DNA of 20,210 nt from Bordetella parapertussis (GCA_943324725.2 CALPMR020000022.1:1-20210), one strand, 5' to 3'; positions 1-10,007 are shown, counted from the stretch's first letter. A program made the numbers and translations. Notes: a model not told the origin generated them from the sequence alone.

Positions 1-419
1 CTGTGCGGCCCCTCAGACCATGGGTCTGTGCCGTAGGACTGAACATAAGGAGCAAGGGCTCCCTGAACCATCGCCAAACAGGAGTGGATCATCGACAGCT
101 CCCTAGACGCAGGAAGCAGAGCCAGCATCAACCCTTGCCCGGCGGCGATGCGGACCATCTCGCTCCACAGACGATCACGATGAATATCGGCGAAAACAGC
201 GAGGTCGACAATGATCAGATCGGCCCAACCTGTGGGATAGATTTCAAGATCTTGTGGATCACAAATCTTATCCCAAGCAGGTGGGTCAATATCAATCTGA
301 TTGATCAGCTCAGCTGGACATCCAATAAAGTCAATAAGCGAGAGATTTGCACAAACAATGGCACAGTTTATGGGGCGAACAAGCTGAGCCCTTAAGGATT
401 GAACTAAATGTTTCAACAT
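1..419 (-). CDS. hypothetical protein, N-terminal part (runs off left edge)
   Basis: An uninterrupted minus-strand frame of 139 codons starts at the ATG at 417-419 and leaves the window at base 1, so only the N-terminus is visible. An in-frame stop lies upstream, at about 468-470, with no other ATG or GTG between, so the ATG at 419 is the natural start. The predicted protein begins MLKHLVQSLRAQL. A hydrophobic strand-like stretch (WADLIIVDLAVF, residues 81-92) is followed by an amphipathic helix with HRDRLWSEM and a second hydrophobic strand (GQGLMLALLP). That alternation is reminiscent of the second half of a Rossmann-type methyltransferase, but no SAM-binding glycine motif is visible and I do not assign a function. 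It lies downstream of thiC on the same strand, 122 bases away. Confidence 0.55.
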   Translation of the reverse strand, partial: MLKHLVQSLRAQLVRPINCAIVCANLSLIDFIGCPAELINQIDIDPPAWDKICDPQDLEIYPTGWADLIIVDLAVFADIHRDRLWSEMVRIAAGQGLMLALLPASRELSMIHSCLAMVQGALAPYVQSYGTDPWSEGPH

Positions 420-541
420 ATTAACAAGACCATTAAGGCGCGCCCACGAGAGACGCTGTACAGAGGGTCAGGATACTACAGAAGAAGCAGTAAAGCCTGC
501 CCGCTGGCCGCTGGGAATTAAACATATCAACGATCTACCCT

Positions 542-2707
<2,166 letters not shown>

Positions 2708-3033
2708 TCATCGACCGACCAGCAATTTTGCGAACATGAGATGAGGCCGATCCTTGACTTCCTTGTAAATCCTTCCGAGATACTCACCAATGATTCCCAG
2801 TCCCAACAGCTGTGCACCGCCAATCACCATCATCACGACCATCAAGGACGACCAAGCCGGCAGAGTTCCACCCGTGGCATGGTTGTAGAGAATAGCGAAA
2901 AACCAATCGCAGATGCCAATGCCATCAATATCCCCATATAACTGATAAGACGCAACGGTTTATTCGAAAAGGAGACAATTCCATCAAGCGCCAGGAACAA
3001 TGACTTGGCGAACGGATACTTCGAGGATCCAGA
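2708..3033 (-). pseudogene. family 2 glycosyltransferase, C-terminal remnant with frameshift
   Basis: The minus strand encodes the C-terminal third of a DPM1/GtrB/ArnC-type family 2 glycosyltransferase. It reads SSKYPFAKS, LALDGIVSFSNKPLRLIS and a first membrane helix (YMGILMALASAIGF) in one frame. It then shifts frame to TGGTLPAWSSLMVV, the second helix, and the classic cytoplasmic tail LGIIGEYLGRIYKEVKDRP, ending at a stop at 2708-2710. The shift falls at the A5 run (T5 on the coding strand) at 2898-2902. One additional T would restore a continuous family-like sequence. Upstream of about 3033 the frame hits a stop and the whole catalytic GT-A domain is missing, so this is a truncated relic and not merely a sequencing slip. 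Confidence 0.8.
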
Positions 3034-3707
3034 TTATAACCGTAAGGCCAGCGCGACTACCAAAAGCGCTGCTGGGAGCAGGTTTACTGAGCTACTCGGG
3101 CCTTGCCTTCACGTCGTCAGTCTCAACAGACAGGTGGCGGAACCAGCGGCTTCCGCATGAACTCCAGGCATTCATGCCAAAAGCCTACCCTCCCCTGAGA
3201 AACAAAAGCTATAAGCAACTCAAGAAACTAGTGACAACCCTAGAGAAGAATCCGAGATATGCCAACAGCCAGATCGCAGTTCTTCCATCTTCGATAACAA
3301 TTAATGACTCCATCATTGCTGCCATGAGCAGTAACATCAGCAATCGCCTACTGCGAGCCTCACAGGTCGATCGGCACGATGGTTTCAACCTCGAGATCCT
3401 TGACGCAGATATTCTTATCGCCACTTCAGCCGATTCAGACGATTCAGTACACTTGGGGGCAGAGCATCGACGCGTCATGACTTTGCCTTCCCAGGCACTC
3501 TTTGACACTTCCACGCCGATCGGAGAGATCTTTGTGATGGACAGAGTCCTGAGCTTCCCTTTAGCTGATGGCAACACAGCTCACATTTTCCAGCGGATCC
3601 AGGTCGCTCCTTTCCGCAACGGAGTTATGGCAGCCTGGATGGAGAGAAAGCTTCATCAATTCTATCCAAATGTGCGGATCAACAACCGCAAGATCGTGGT
3701 CAGCTGA
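3000..3707 (+). pseudogene. C-terminal fragment resembling a GT39/ArnT-like membrane glycosyltransferase
   Basis: An open frame of 235 codons begins with sequence that overlaps the opposite-strand GT2 remnant, so its first 20 or so residues are probably meaningless. After that comes a hydrophobic piece (ALLGAGLLSYSGLAF) that could be the last membrane helix, then WRNQRLPHELQAF and a soluble domain with IAVLPSSITINDSII, VDRHDGFNLEILDADILI and DGNTAHIFQRI. From memory this pattern resembles the extracytoplasmic tail of ArnT/PMT-like GT-C transferases, in which a 'DVD.RDG..' strand is followed by 'ADY.V.A'. The membrane-embedded catalytic part would be absent. It could instead be a small intact protein of unknown function; I consider a truncated relic more likely. 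Confidence 0.55.
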
Positions 3708-3722
3708 ACCGACACAACCCTG

Positions 3723-3770
3723 TGGCCGGTCGAGCGCTGCCGCCACCCAGTGGTCGCTATCATCAGCTTG
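3723..3770 (-). pseudogene. degenerate copy of the 3' end of the HEAT-repeat gene
   Basis: The minus strand reads DDSDHWVAAALDRPQ, closely matching ADSDHRVVAAALDGLQ at the C-terminus of the HEAT protein encoded at 12578-13183. The DNA shares a 17-base identical block (3730-3746 against 12594-12610). Two 3-base indels on its 5' side (read on the minus strand) keep the reading frame. No HEAT-like sequence continues clearly beyond about 3770, so this is a tiny fragment. Confidence 0.5.
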
Positions 3771-4076
3771 TCCATCAAGAACTCTGTGAACGCAGCAGCA
3801 ACGGGCTGGTGGGGCTCGTGATCAGCTTTGCCCACGATCGCCACAAGAAAGCTATCCGTTTCCCTCACGAAAGAGAAGGACCATTGTGCTGTACTGCGTC
3901 ATCATCCATGGAACTGATGACTTCATCCCATTATTGGGCAGATGCAGTCCAGATTTGACCCAAACACCCCAGCTGGATCGATTCCACATTCCGACTTCTG
4001 GAGGCCAGTGGGTGCCACAACACTGTGGGCGCGTAAAATCGCTTGAATCCACGACCCAACTTCTTTCAATTCACAG
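3771..4076. other. intergenic region before the glycan operon
   Basis: About 300 bases have no credible gene. The promoter of the eight-gene operon that starts at 4077 must lie here or further upstream, but no confident -10/-35 pair can be called. The bases just before the start (TCTTTCAATTCACAG) contain no Shine-Dalgarno. Confidence 0.4.
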
Positions 4077-4772
4077 ATGAAACGAGTGGCAATTACGCAG
4101 TCAAACTACATCCCATGGAAGGGCTATTTTGACATCATTGCGGCCGTTGATGAATTCATCCTGTACGACGATGTGCAATTTACTCGGAGGGACTGGCGCA
4201 ACCGTAATCAGATCAAGACGCCGCATGGGATGAAATGGTTGACTGTGCCCGTTGAGGTCAAGGGCAAATACCATCAAACGATCCGTGAAACCCGGATTGC
4301 GGGAAACGACTGGGCAAGAACCCACTGGAGGGCATTGGAACTCAATTACCGGCGAACAACCCACTTTGCAGAGATATCAGATTGGCTGAAGCCGCTCTAC
4401 ATCGGCTGCGAGGAGCTCGGGTTATCGCAGATCAACCGCCGCTTCCTTGAGGGGATCTGTGCCTACTTAGGCATCAGCACACGCATCACGAATTCCTGCG
4501 ATTACGCACTGGCCGAAGGCAAAACCGAGCGGCTTATCGGCTTGTGCGAGCAGACAGGGGCAACGGAATACATCTCGGGACCTGCCGCACTTGCCTACAT
4601 TGAGCCCGGGCTCTTCAAGCTTGCTAACATTGCCCTATCATGGTTCGATTACTCAGGCTATCCTGAATACCCCCAACCATGGGGCGGCTTCACCCATAGT
4701 GTCAGCATCCTTGACCTACTTTTCAACTGCGGCCCAAAGTCGGCTGAATACATGAAACATGCACAGCAATGA
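4077..4772 (+). CDS. WbqC family protein
   Basis: This 231-residue protein begins [19 protein letters not shown] and continues with [20 protein letters not shown] and the later [15 protein letters not shown], the characteristic conserved blocks of the WbqC-like family. Members are common in O-antigen and other surface-glycan clusters. Their biochemical role is not settled in my knowledge; an acyl- or aminoacyl-transfer role on amino sugars is only speculation. No signal peptide or membrane segment is visible, so it should be cytoplasmic. It opens a co-directional run of eight genes. Its TGA overlaps the ATG of the following glycosyltransferase (ATGA at 4769-4772), indicating translational coupling. 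Length is normal for the family. Confidence 0.88.
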   Translation: MKRVAITQSNYIPWKGYFDIIAAVDEFILYDDVQFTRRDWRNRNQIKTPHGMKWLTVPVEVKGKYHQTIRETRIAGNDWARTHWRALELNYRRTTHFAEISDWLKPLYIGCEELGLSQINRRFLEGICAYLGISTRITNSCDYALAEGKTERLIGLCEQTGATEYISGPAALAYIEPGLFKLANIALSWFDYSGYPEYPQPWGGFTHSVSILDLLFNCGPKSAEYMKHAQQ

Positions 4773-5710
4773 TTCTCTCCGTTGTGGCCACGCTATACAA
4801 CTCATCCGCCTACATAGAAGAGTTTACCCACCGCGTGACAGAAGTCGCACGAACGTTCGCCGGCGACAGCTACGAGATCATACTTGTCAACGATGGCTCG
4901 CCGGACGACAGCCTGCGACGCTCAGTGAATTTAACTGCCTGCAATCCACACCTTGTAGTCGTGGACTTATCCCGTAACTTCGGGCATCACAAGGCCATGA
5001 TGACCGGGCTGGCATGGTCCTGCGGCAAGCATGTCTTCCTGATCGACAGCGACCTGGAAGAAGAACCGGAGTGGTTGCCGCTATTCAAGCGGCAGATGAA
5101 GGAAGACGAAGCCGACGTGGTCTACGGGGTACAGCAACACCGCCGGGGAGGCTGGGTGGAGCGCTTGAGCGGCAGCCTTTTCTATCGTCTGTTCCGGTTG
5201 CTCACGGGGATCGACCAGCCTGACAACATCGTCACGGCACGGCTGATGACTCGCCGCTACGTCAATGCTCTAATGCAGCACAAGGAACGCGAGCTGAACA
5301 TAGGCGGCTTGTGGATGGAAACAGGATTCCGCCAGTCGTGCCAAGTGGTAAAGAAGCACGCAACAAGCTCAACCACATACACCTTAACTAGAAAGCTTAG
5401 ACACTTCGTGAACGCCATGACCTCGTTCAGCAGCTTACCCCTAGAATTCACATTCTATTCAGGCGCAGCGCTCTCAATCACAGCCGCAATATATATCTTT
5501 ATACATCTTCTGCGCCATTTCTTGGTGGCCACGCCGCTCGACGGCTACGCTTCCATCGTCGCATCCATCTGGCTGTTCTCGGGGCTGATTATCTTATTCT
5601 TAGGACTACAGGGTATCTATATTGCCAAGATCTTCTCTGAAGTGAAGCAGCGTCCTTACACGATCATACGCCAGGTCTATCGAGGCTCCGATAAGGGGAT
5701 CGAGCCATGA
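4769..5710 (+). CDS. family 2 glycosyltransferase, GtrB/DPM1-like
   Basis: This 313-residue protein has an N-terminal GT-A domain followed by two C-terminal membrane helices (about 227-249 and 263-288). Nucleotide-binding NDGSPDDS lies at residues 41-48, the [11 protein letters not shown] motif at 66-76, and the metal-binding D-S-D at 93-95 within [13 protein letters not shown]. The tail [14 protein letters not shown] is typical of polyprenyl-phosphate glycosyltransferases. Family members transfer a sugar from a nucleotide donor onto undecaprenyl phosphate at the inner membrane face. The sugar cannot be told from sequence. A GtrA-type protein encoded at 9567-9980 in the same operon is the likely membrane partner. 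The gene overlaps both neighbours by ATGA. Confidence 0.92.
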   Translation: MILSVVATLYNSSAYIEEFTHRVTEVARTFAGDSYEIILVNDGSPDDSLRRSVNLTACNPHLVVVDLSRNFGHHKAMMTGLAWSCGKHVFLIDSDLEEEPEWLPLFKRQMKEDEADVVYGVQQHRRGGWVERLSGSLFYRLFRLLTGIDQPDNIVTARLMTRRYVNALMQHKERELNIGGLWMETGFRQSCQVVKKHATSSTTYTLTRKLRHFVNAMTSFSSLPLEFTFYSGAALSITAAIYIFIHLLRHFLVATPLDGYASIVASIWLFSGLIILFLGLQGIYIAKIFSEVKQRPYTIIRQVYRGSDKGIEP

Positions 5711-6522
5711 GCCACACGGGCGTGCCCTATGCCGACTACGGCGTTCTGCTGCGAGACGTCTCAACTGCTGATGTCGATCGTGCGGTTGAGGAAGTGCTCC
5801 GACTGGGCTATACACGCCTTGATGCTGGCTACACATCAGTTGAACTAGCGGAAATTTCCCAAGCGTTTGATGCTGCACATGAACGTTACTTGGAGCAGTG
5901 GGGCGAGGCACGTCTGCAGTCGCTGGATGAAAACAACACCCTCCGCGCACTCTGCACCCACGGTGGCCCCACCTTCGTGGCATTGGCATCCAATACCCTC
6001 CTATTGGCGGTGCTGGAGCGGCTGATCAAGGGCCGAATCATCCTGAATCAACAGAACGGCATCATCAACCCCCCAGGGAATACTTACAACCAAGGGGCAT
6101 GGCACCGGGACCTTCCTTATCAGCATTTTGTCTCCAGCAGCCCCCTTGCTGTGAATGCTCTGTTCTGCGTGGACGACTTCACTGCCGACAACGGCGCCAC
6201 TTTCGTGCTGCCCGCTTCCCACCGCACGGCGGCCTTCCCGTCCGATCACTTCGTGTACAATCAGGCCCTGCAGGTACAGGCTCATGCAGGAGAATTCCTC
6301 CTGCTTGACTGCATGACCTTTCACTCGGGAGGTTTTAACCAAACGAAACAGGCGCGTCGTGCTGTGAACCACATCTATACGATCCCAAACTTCAAGCAGC
6401 AGATCAAGCTTCCCGGCATTATCGACAAGCAGGGATTGACACCACAGCAGCTAGCTCTGTTCGGATTCGACTACCAGGAGCCAACCTCAATCGCGGCCTA
6501 CTTGGAGTCCCGTGCAAGATGA
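5707..6522 (+). CDS. phytanoyl-CoA dioxygenase (PhyH) family protein
   Basis: The 271-residue product matches the PhyH-like Fe(II)/2-oxoglutarate oxygenases. The iron-binding facial triad can be read as H133 and D135 in GAWHRDLPYQH plus H206 in MTFHSGG. R218 in the following ARRAV segment is a plausible 2-oxoglutarate anchor. The double-stranded beta-helix core is marked by FCVDDFTADNGATFVLPASH. It would hydroxylate or oxidise a small molecule, sugar or lipid, but the substrate cannot be inferred. Members do occur in surface-glycan and natural-product clusters. It overlaps the upstream gene by ATGA (5707-5710). Its stop lies inside the possible longer form of the downstream methyltransferase. 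Confidence 0.88.
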   Translation: MSHTGVPYADYGVLLRDVSTADVDRAVEEVLRLGYTRLDAGYTSVELAEISQAFDAAHERYLEQWGEARLQSLDENNTLRALCTHGGPTFVALASNTLLLAVLERLIKGRIILNQQNGIINPPGNTYNQGAWHRDLPYQHFVSSSPLAVNALFCVDDFTADNGATFVLPASHRTAAFPSDHFVYNQALQVQAHAGEFLLLDCMTFHSGGFNQTKQARRAVNHIYTIPNFKQQIKLPGIIDKQGLTPQQLALFGFDYQEPTSIAAYLESRAR

Positions 6523-6574
6523 GACAGCCCCACAAGCCCCTCAACATTCCGCACGGCGGACAGAAGCAGAGCCA

Positions 6575-7366
6575 ATGAGCAGAGTGCTGCCGCCAGGGAC
6601 CCTGCTGCAGCTGAGCTACCTCCGCGAGCGACTGGAGGGTATCCAGCCCGGCCGTTTTGTTGAGGTAGGGCCCGGCGAAGGCGAAATCACTCACCTGCTA
6701 CTGGAGCTCGGATGGACTGGCGAATCGTTCGACCTGGATCCGCACACGATCGCCGACTTGCATGAGCGCTTCGTCCCAGAGATTGCCGCAAATCGCTACC
6801 GACCAGTCCATGAGGACGTGTTATGCCTGGCGAATAGGGCGGCCTACGCCGATCTCGTGATCTCCTGCATGGTGATGGAGCACATGGACGACAGGGCCGA
6901 ACCACGCTTCATGCACAAGGCGGCAAGCCTGCTGAGGCCTGGGGGCCGCATGATCGGCCTGGTGCCCGCATCGCCAGCACACTGGGGGATTGAAGACGAC
7001 ATCGCAGGCCACTTTCGGCGTTACACACGCGAAGCACTCCACCTCCTGGCCGCTGCAACAGGCTGGAATGTCGAGCACCTGTCGGGCCTTACATATCCGT
7101 TGTCCAACATGCTGCTGCCCGCCTCCAACCACCTGGTGTGCCGCAGCGAGGCCCACAAGCTGAGGCTCTCCGCAGAGGAAAGAACGCGCCTTTCGGGCCG
7201 CCGGAGCGTGAAATACAAGACCTATCTACCACCAATCCTGGGATTACTTTCCAACAGGTACATGCTCGCCCCAGCACACTGGCTCCAGAAAGTCTGTGGA
7301 GACAACCGCGCAGCCCTGGTGCTTTACTTCGAAGCCAGACCAGCCGAGAGGCGAGCGGCGCGATGA
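6575..7366 (+). CDS. class I SAM-dependent methyltransferase
   Basis: The protein has SAM-binding motif I as FVEVGPGEGEITHLL, an acidic residue at the end of the second strand (SFDLDPHT), and the motif-II region LVISCMVMEHMDD followed by ASLLRPGGRMIGLVP. This is the order of a methyltransferase of the type-11/12 kind. I chose the ATG at 6575 (MSRVLPPGTLLQLSYLRERL, 263 residues) because relatives start with this block. The frame is open to a GTG at 6512, which would overlap the PhyH gene by 11 bases and add a low-complexity 21-residue leader. The C-terminal part (KYKTYLPP onward) is an extra region. The stop overlaps the next start as ATGA (7363-7366). The substrate is unknown, probably a sugar or glycan intermediate. 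Confidence 0.87.
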   Translation: MSRVLPPGTLLQLSYLRERLEGIQPGRFVEVGPGEGEITHLLLELGWTGESFDLDPHTIADLHERFVPEIAANRYRPVHEDVLCLANRAAYADLVISCMVMEHMDDRAEPRFMHKAASLLRPGGRMIGLVPASPAHWGIEDDIAGHFRRYTREALHLLAAATGWNVEHLSGLTYPLSNMLLPASNHLVCRSEAHKLRLSAEERTRLSGRRSVKYKTYLPPILGLLSNRYMLAPAHWLQKVCGDNRAALVLYFEARPAERRAAR

Positions 7367-7998
7367 ATGATGCACCCCGGGATCTGATCGGCCAGGTGGC
7401 CGACTACTACAAGGGCAAGCTCGCTCAGCATGGCGAGACAGCGCGTGGAGTGGACTGGAATGGCGAGGAGAGCCAGGTCCTCCGTTTCGAACAGATCAGC
7501 CGCGTGATCGACACCGGTGAAGTTTTTACGGTGAACGACCTCGGCTGCGGCTGGGGCGCCTATTTCGCATTCCTGGCTGCACACCATCGCGATTTTTCCT
7601 ACGCCGGTATTGACGTGGCGGAAGCGATGGTGCAGGCCGCCAGGAAGCGCTTCGCGGGCGACGGGCGCGCCCGCTTTGAGCATGGCAGCGCGCCCGCGGC
7701 CAGGGCGGACTACACCGTGGCCAGCGGCATCTTCAACGTGCGCCTGGACCACTCGGAAGCACACTGGCTCGACTACCTGAAATCGACGCTGGATGTCATC
7801 GATCGCGGCAGCCGACGCGGCTTCGCGTTCAACTGCCTGACCTCCTATGCCGATACTGATAAATTGCGGCCGCATCTCTACTACGCCGATCCCTGCACGC
7901 TGTTCGATCTGTGCAAACGCCGATACTCCCAGCACGTGGCCTTGCTGCATGATTATGGCCTATATGAATTCACAATCCTGGTAAGGAAACCGCTTTGA
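7363..7998 (+). CDS. class I SAM-dependent methyltransferase (second copy type)
   Basis: The 211-residue protein carries motif I as VNDLGCGWGAYFAFL and the acidic motif YAGIDVAEAMV, then ADYTVASGIFNV and a post-motif block with FNCLTSYAD. This is a class I methyltransferase distinct from its upstream neighbour. The start chosen is the ATG at 7363, which overlaps the previous stop by four bases and gives MNDAPRDLIGQVADYYKG. The frame is open much further upstream, but that part runs through the preceding gene in the wrong register and is not family-like. It overlaps the next gene at TTGA (7995-7998). The role is presumably methylation of the same glycan or precursor handled by the cluster. Confidence 0.87.
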   Translation: MNDAPRDLIGQVADYYKGKLAQHGETARGVDWNGEESQVLRFEQISRVIDTGEVFTVNDLGCGWGAYFAFLAAHHRDFSYAGIDVAEAMVQAARKRFAGDGRARFEHGSAPAARADYTVASGIFNVRLDHSEAHWLDYLKSTLDVIDRGSRRGFAFNCLTSYADTDKLRPHLYYADPCTLFDLCKRRYSQHVALLHDYGLYEFTILVRKPL

Positions 7999-8657
7999 GC
8001 AAACCCCTCATTATCTTTGGCACCGGCGATATCGCCGAATTGGCTCATTTCTATTTCACGCACGCTCAGCGCCAAGTTGCCGCTTTCACCGTAGACGCCC
8101 CATACCTGAAGGAAGCGACCTTCCACGGTCTGCCGGTCGTGCCCTTCGAGGCCGTGGAGGGTACGCATCCGCCTACTGACTTCGACCTGTTCGTGGCTGT
8201 CAGCTACACCAAGCTCAACGCAGTGCGCAAGGATAAGTACCTAGCCACCATCGGCAAGGGCTACCGGCTGGCCAGTTATGTGAGCGACAAGGCCACCATT
8301 CTCAACCAAGGATGCATCGGAGACAACTGCTTCATCCTCGAGGACAATACGATCCAACCTTTTGTCACGATCGGCAACAACGTAACACTGTGGAGCGGCA
8401 ACCACATCGGGCACCATTCAACCATTCATGACCACTGCTTCCTGGCATCGCACGTGGTGATCTCCGGCGGCGTTGACATCGGCGAACAGTCCTTCCTCGG
8501 CGTCAACGCCACCGTGCGCGACCACGTCCGCATCGGAGCGCGCTGCGTGATCGGGGCAGGTGCCTTACTGCTCCAGGATGCGGAGGCCGGAGGTGTGTAC
8601 ATGGGCAGGGGTACCGAGAGATCGCGTGTCCCCAGTACGAGGCTGCGCGGGATTTGA
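7995..8657 (+). CDS. NeuD/PglD-like sugar O/N-acyltransferase (left-handed beta-helix)
   Basis: The 220-residue product starts with a nucleotide-binding-like N-terminal domain (IIFGTGDIAELAHFY). From about residue 100 a hexapeptide-repeat left-handed beta-helix follows (ATILNQGCIGDNCFILEDN, VTIGNNVTLW, GVDIGEQSFLG, VRIGARCVIGAGA). Histidines H137, H140, H141, H145 and H147 lie in the NHIGHHSTIHDH turn, where PglD-type enzymes place the catalytic His. Such enzymes acetylate amino- or hydroxyl-sugars using acetyl-CoA. The start is a TTG at 7995 overlapping the previous stop, supported by AAGGA at 7983-7987 seven bases upstream. The next gene again begins on an overlapping TTGA. Confidence 0.9.
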   Translation: MSKPLIIFGTGDIAELAHFYFTHAQRQVAAFTVDAPYLKEATFHGLPVVPFEAVEGTHPPTDFDLFVAVSYTKLNAVRKDKYLATIGKGYRLASYVSDKATILNQGCIGDNCFILEDNTIQPFVTIGNNVTLWSGNHIGHHSTIHDHCFLASHVVISGGVDIGEQSFLGVNATVRDHVRIGARCVIGAGALLLQDAEAGGVYMGRGTERSRVPSTRLRGI

Positions 8658-9574
8658 AGTATCGCTGGACCAAACTTGGCTGCCTCTACACGCCGGCTGA
8701 GCATGGCCGCCATCCGAAGCTGGCGACACATGCAGCCAACCCGTTGGCGATACACCTGAATAACAACGTATACCGGGTTTTCTATAGCGGCCGTGATATC
8801 GACAACCGGTCATCGGTGGGCGCCGTCGACATCGACATCGTCCGCCGCAGTGTCATTCAGGACCACCATGAACCTTTTTTCCTGCACGGACCGCCCGGTT
8901 CGTTCTATGCAGATGGCGTGAGCATCGGCAACTGCTTCCGCGCTGGCTCTCGCCAATACATCCTGTTCATGGGGTGGCAAGCAGCCGAGGGCAGCCAGTG
9001 GCGTGGCGACATCGGTGGACTGGAGGTGTTGCCAGACCTCGGCCTGGCGCTGGCGGGAGAACATCCCTGGCTGAGCGCTAACGAAACCGATCCAATCAGC
9101 CTGTCCTATCCCTGGGTCAGCGCACGGCCCGGCGGCGGCTACGACATGTGGTATGGCTCAACGCGCTGCTGGGATGCGGGCAACGGCGAGATGCTGCACG
9201 TTCTGAACCACGCCACCTCCAACGATGGGTTGCTCTGGACACGACACGGGCTGGCGATTCCCTTCGAGATCGGCCGCGCTCAGGCATTCTCGCGACCGAC
9301 GGTGGCGCGCATGGAAGATGGCACGGTGCAGATGTGGTTCTCGTATCGCCCAGGGCGAGGCAAGACCTATCGGATCGGGTACGCCGTCGACAACGGCACG
9401 GGCTGGCGGCTGCAGCTGGACGATGGGGGAATCAATGTTTCCGCCGATGGCTGGGATGCCGAGATGATTGAGTATCCGTTCATATTCGATCACGGTGGGC
9501 AGCGCTACATGCTCTACAACGGCAACGGCTACGGGCGCACGGGATTCGGCTTGGCCGTCCTTGAGCATGGGTGA
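8654..9574 (+). CDS. five-bladed beta-propeller glycosidase-like protein
   Basis: The 306-residue protein shows repeated strand-turn units such as NVYRVFYSGRDIDNRSSVG, RQYILFMGW, GGYDMWYGSTRCWD, TVQMWFSYRPG and QRYMLYNGNGYGRTGFGLAVLE. These are typical of five-bladed propellers related to GH32/43/68/130. Family relatives occur in surface-polysaccharide clusters with unknown roles. No signal peptide is seen, so it probably acts in the cytoplasm. Catalytic residues cannot be assigned with confidence; acidic candidates include D in the N-terminal blade and E in WDAEMIEYP. The start is a TTG at 8654 in a TTGA overlap with the acyltransferase. The stop overlaps the GtrA gene by eight bases. Confidence 0.78.
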   Translation: MKYRWTKLGCLYTPAEHGRHPKLATHAANPLAIHLNNNVYRVFYSGRDIDNRSSVGAVDIDIVRRSVIQDHHEPFFLHGPPGSFYADGVSIGNCFRAGSRQYILFMGWQAAEGSQWRGDIGGLEVLPDLGLALAGEHPWLSANETDPISLSYPWVSARPGGGYDMWYGSTRCWDAGNGEMLHVLNHATSNDGLLWTRHGLAIPFEIGRAQAFSRPTVARMEDGTVQMWFSYRPGRGKTYRIGYAVDNGTGWRLQLDDGGINVSADGWDAEMIEYPFIFDHGGQRYMLYNGNGYGRTGFGLAVLEHG

Positions 9575-9980
9575 GGCCATAACTCCGACTGGCCGCCGCG
9601 GCGAGCTATTCCGCTTCATCGTCGTGGGAATGGCGAGCAATACGCTGGGCTACTGCATCTACTTACTGGTGACACACCTCGGCATGCCGCCGAAGATGTC
9701 CATGTCGCTGATGTACACAATCGGTGTCTGGACAGGCTATTTCGGCAACTCGCGCTACACGTTCGCCAACCGCAGCGGCGTCAGCAATACGGCTCCTCGC
9801 TACCTCGCCGCCCAGCTCTGCGGCTACCTGGTCAACCTTGGGATCCATTTGCTCGGCGACCGTTTTGGCCTTCCGCACCAGCTCTCCCAAGCTGTCGGCA
9901 TTGGGGTGGTCGCCGTGCTGCTATTCCTCCTGTTCAGGACCTTTGTTTTCCGGACTGCTCCGATTCGGATCCACCACTAA
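9567..9980 (+). CDS. GtrA family membrane protein
   Basis: The 137-residue protein has four hydrophobic helices and the GtrA pattern. It begins ELFRFIVVGMASNTLGYCIYLL, then GYFGNSRYTFANR after the second helix, RYLAAQLCGYLVNLGIHLL, and the closing VAVLLFLLFRTFVFR. GtrA-type proteins are proposed to move polyprenyl-phosphate-linked sugars across the inner membrane with a GtrB glycosyltransferase; the GT2 at 4769-5710 is the obvious partner. The start chosen is the ATG at 9567, overlapping the previous gene by eight bases. An earlier in-frame ATG at 9468 would place 33 non-family residues inside the preceding gene. It is the last gene of the run. Confidence 0.9.
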   Translation: MGEAITPTGRRGELFRFIVVGMASNTLGYCIYLLVTHLGMPPKMSMSLMYTIGVWTGYFGNSRYTFANRSGVSNTAPRYLAAQLCGYLVNLGIHLLGDRFGLPHQLSQAVGIGVVAVLLFLLFRTFVFRTAPIRIHH

Positions 9981-10007
9981 ACCGCGCCATAAGACTGTTC
10001 TTCCCGC

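Noticed and set aside
3..395. Plus-strand ORF of 130 codons
   Set aside because: Low-complexity translation with many R, H, Q and P; it is antisense to a better open frame on the minus strand.
480..541. Possible terminator after thiC around CCCAGCGGCCAGCGGG (minus strand)
   Set aside because: Stem pairing is weak and no T-run follows, so it is not called.
7138..7362. Upstream extension of the second methyltransferase
   Set aside because: It reads through the preceding methyltransferase gene in another register. The ATG at 7363 with ATGA overlap fits the family and the operon style.
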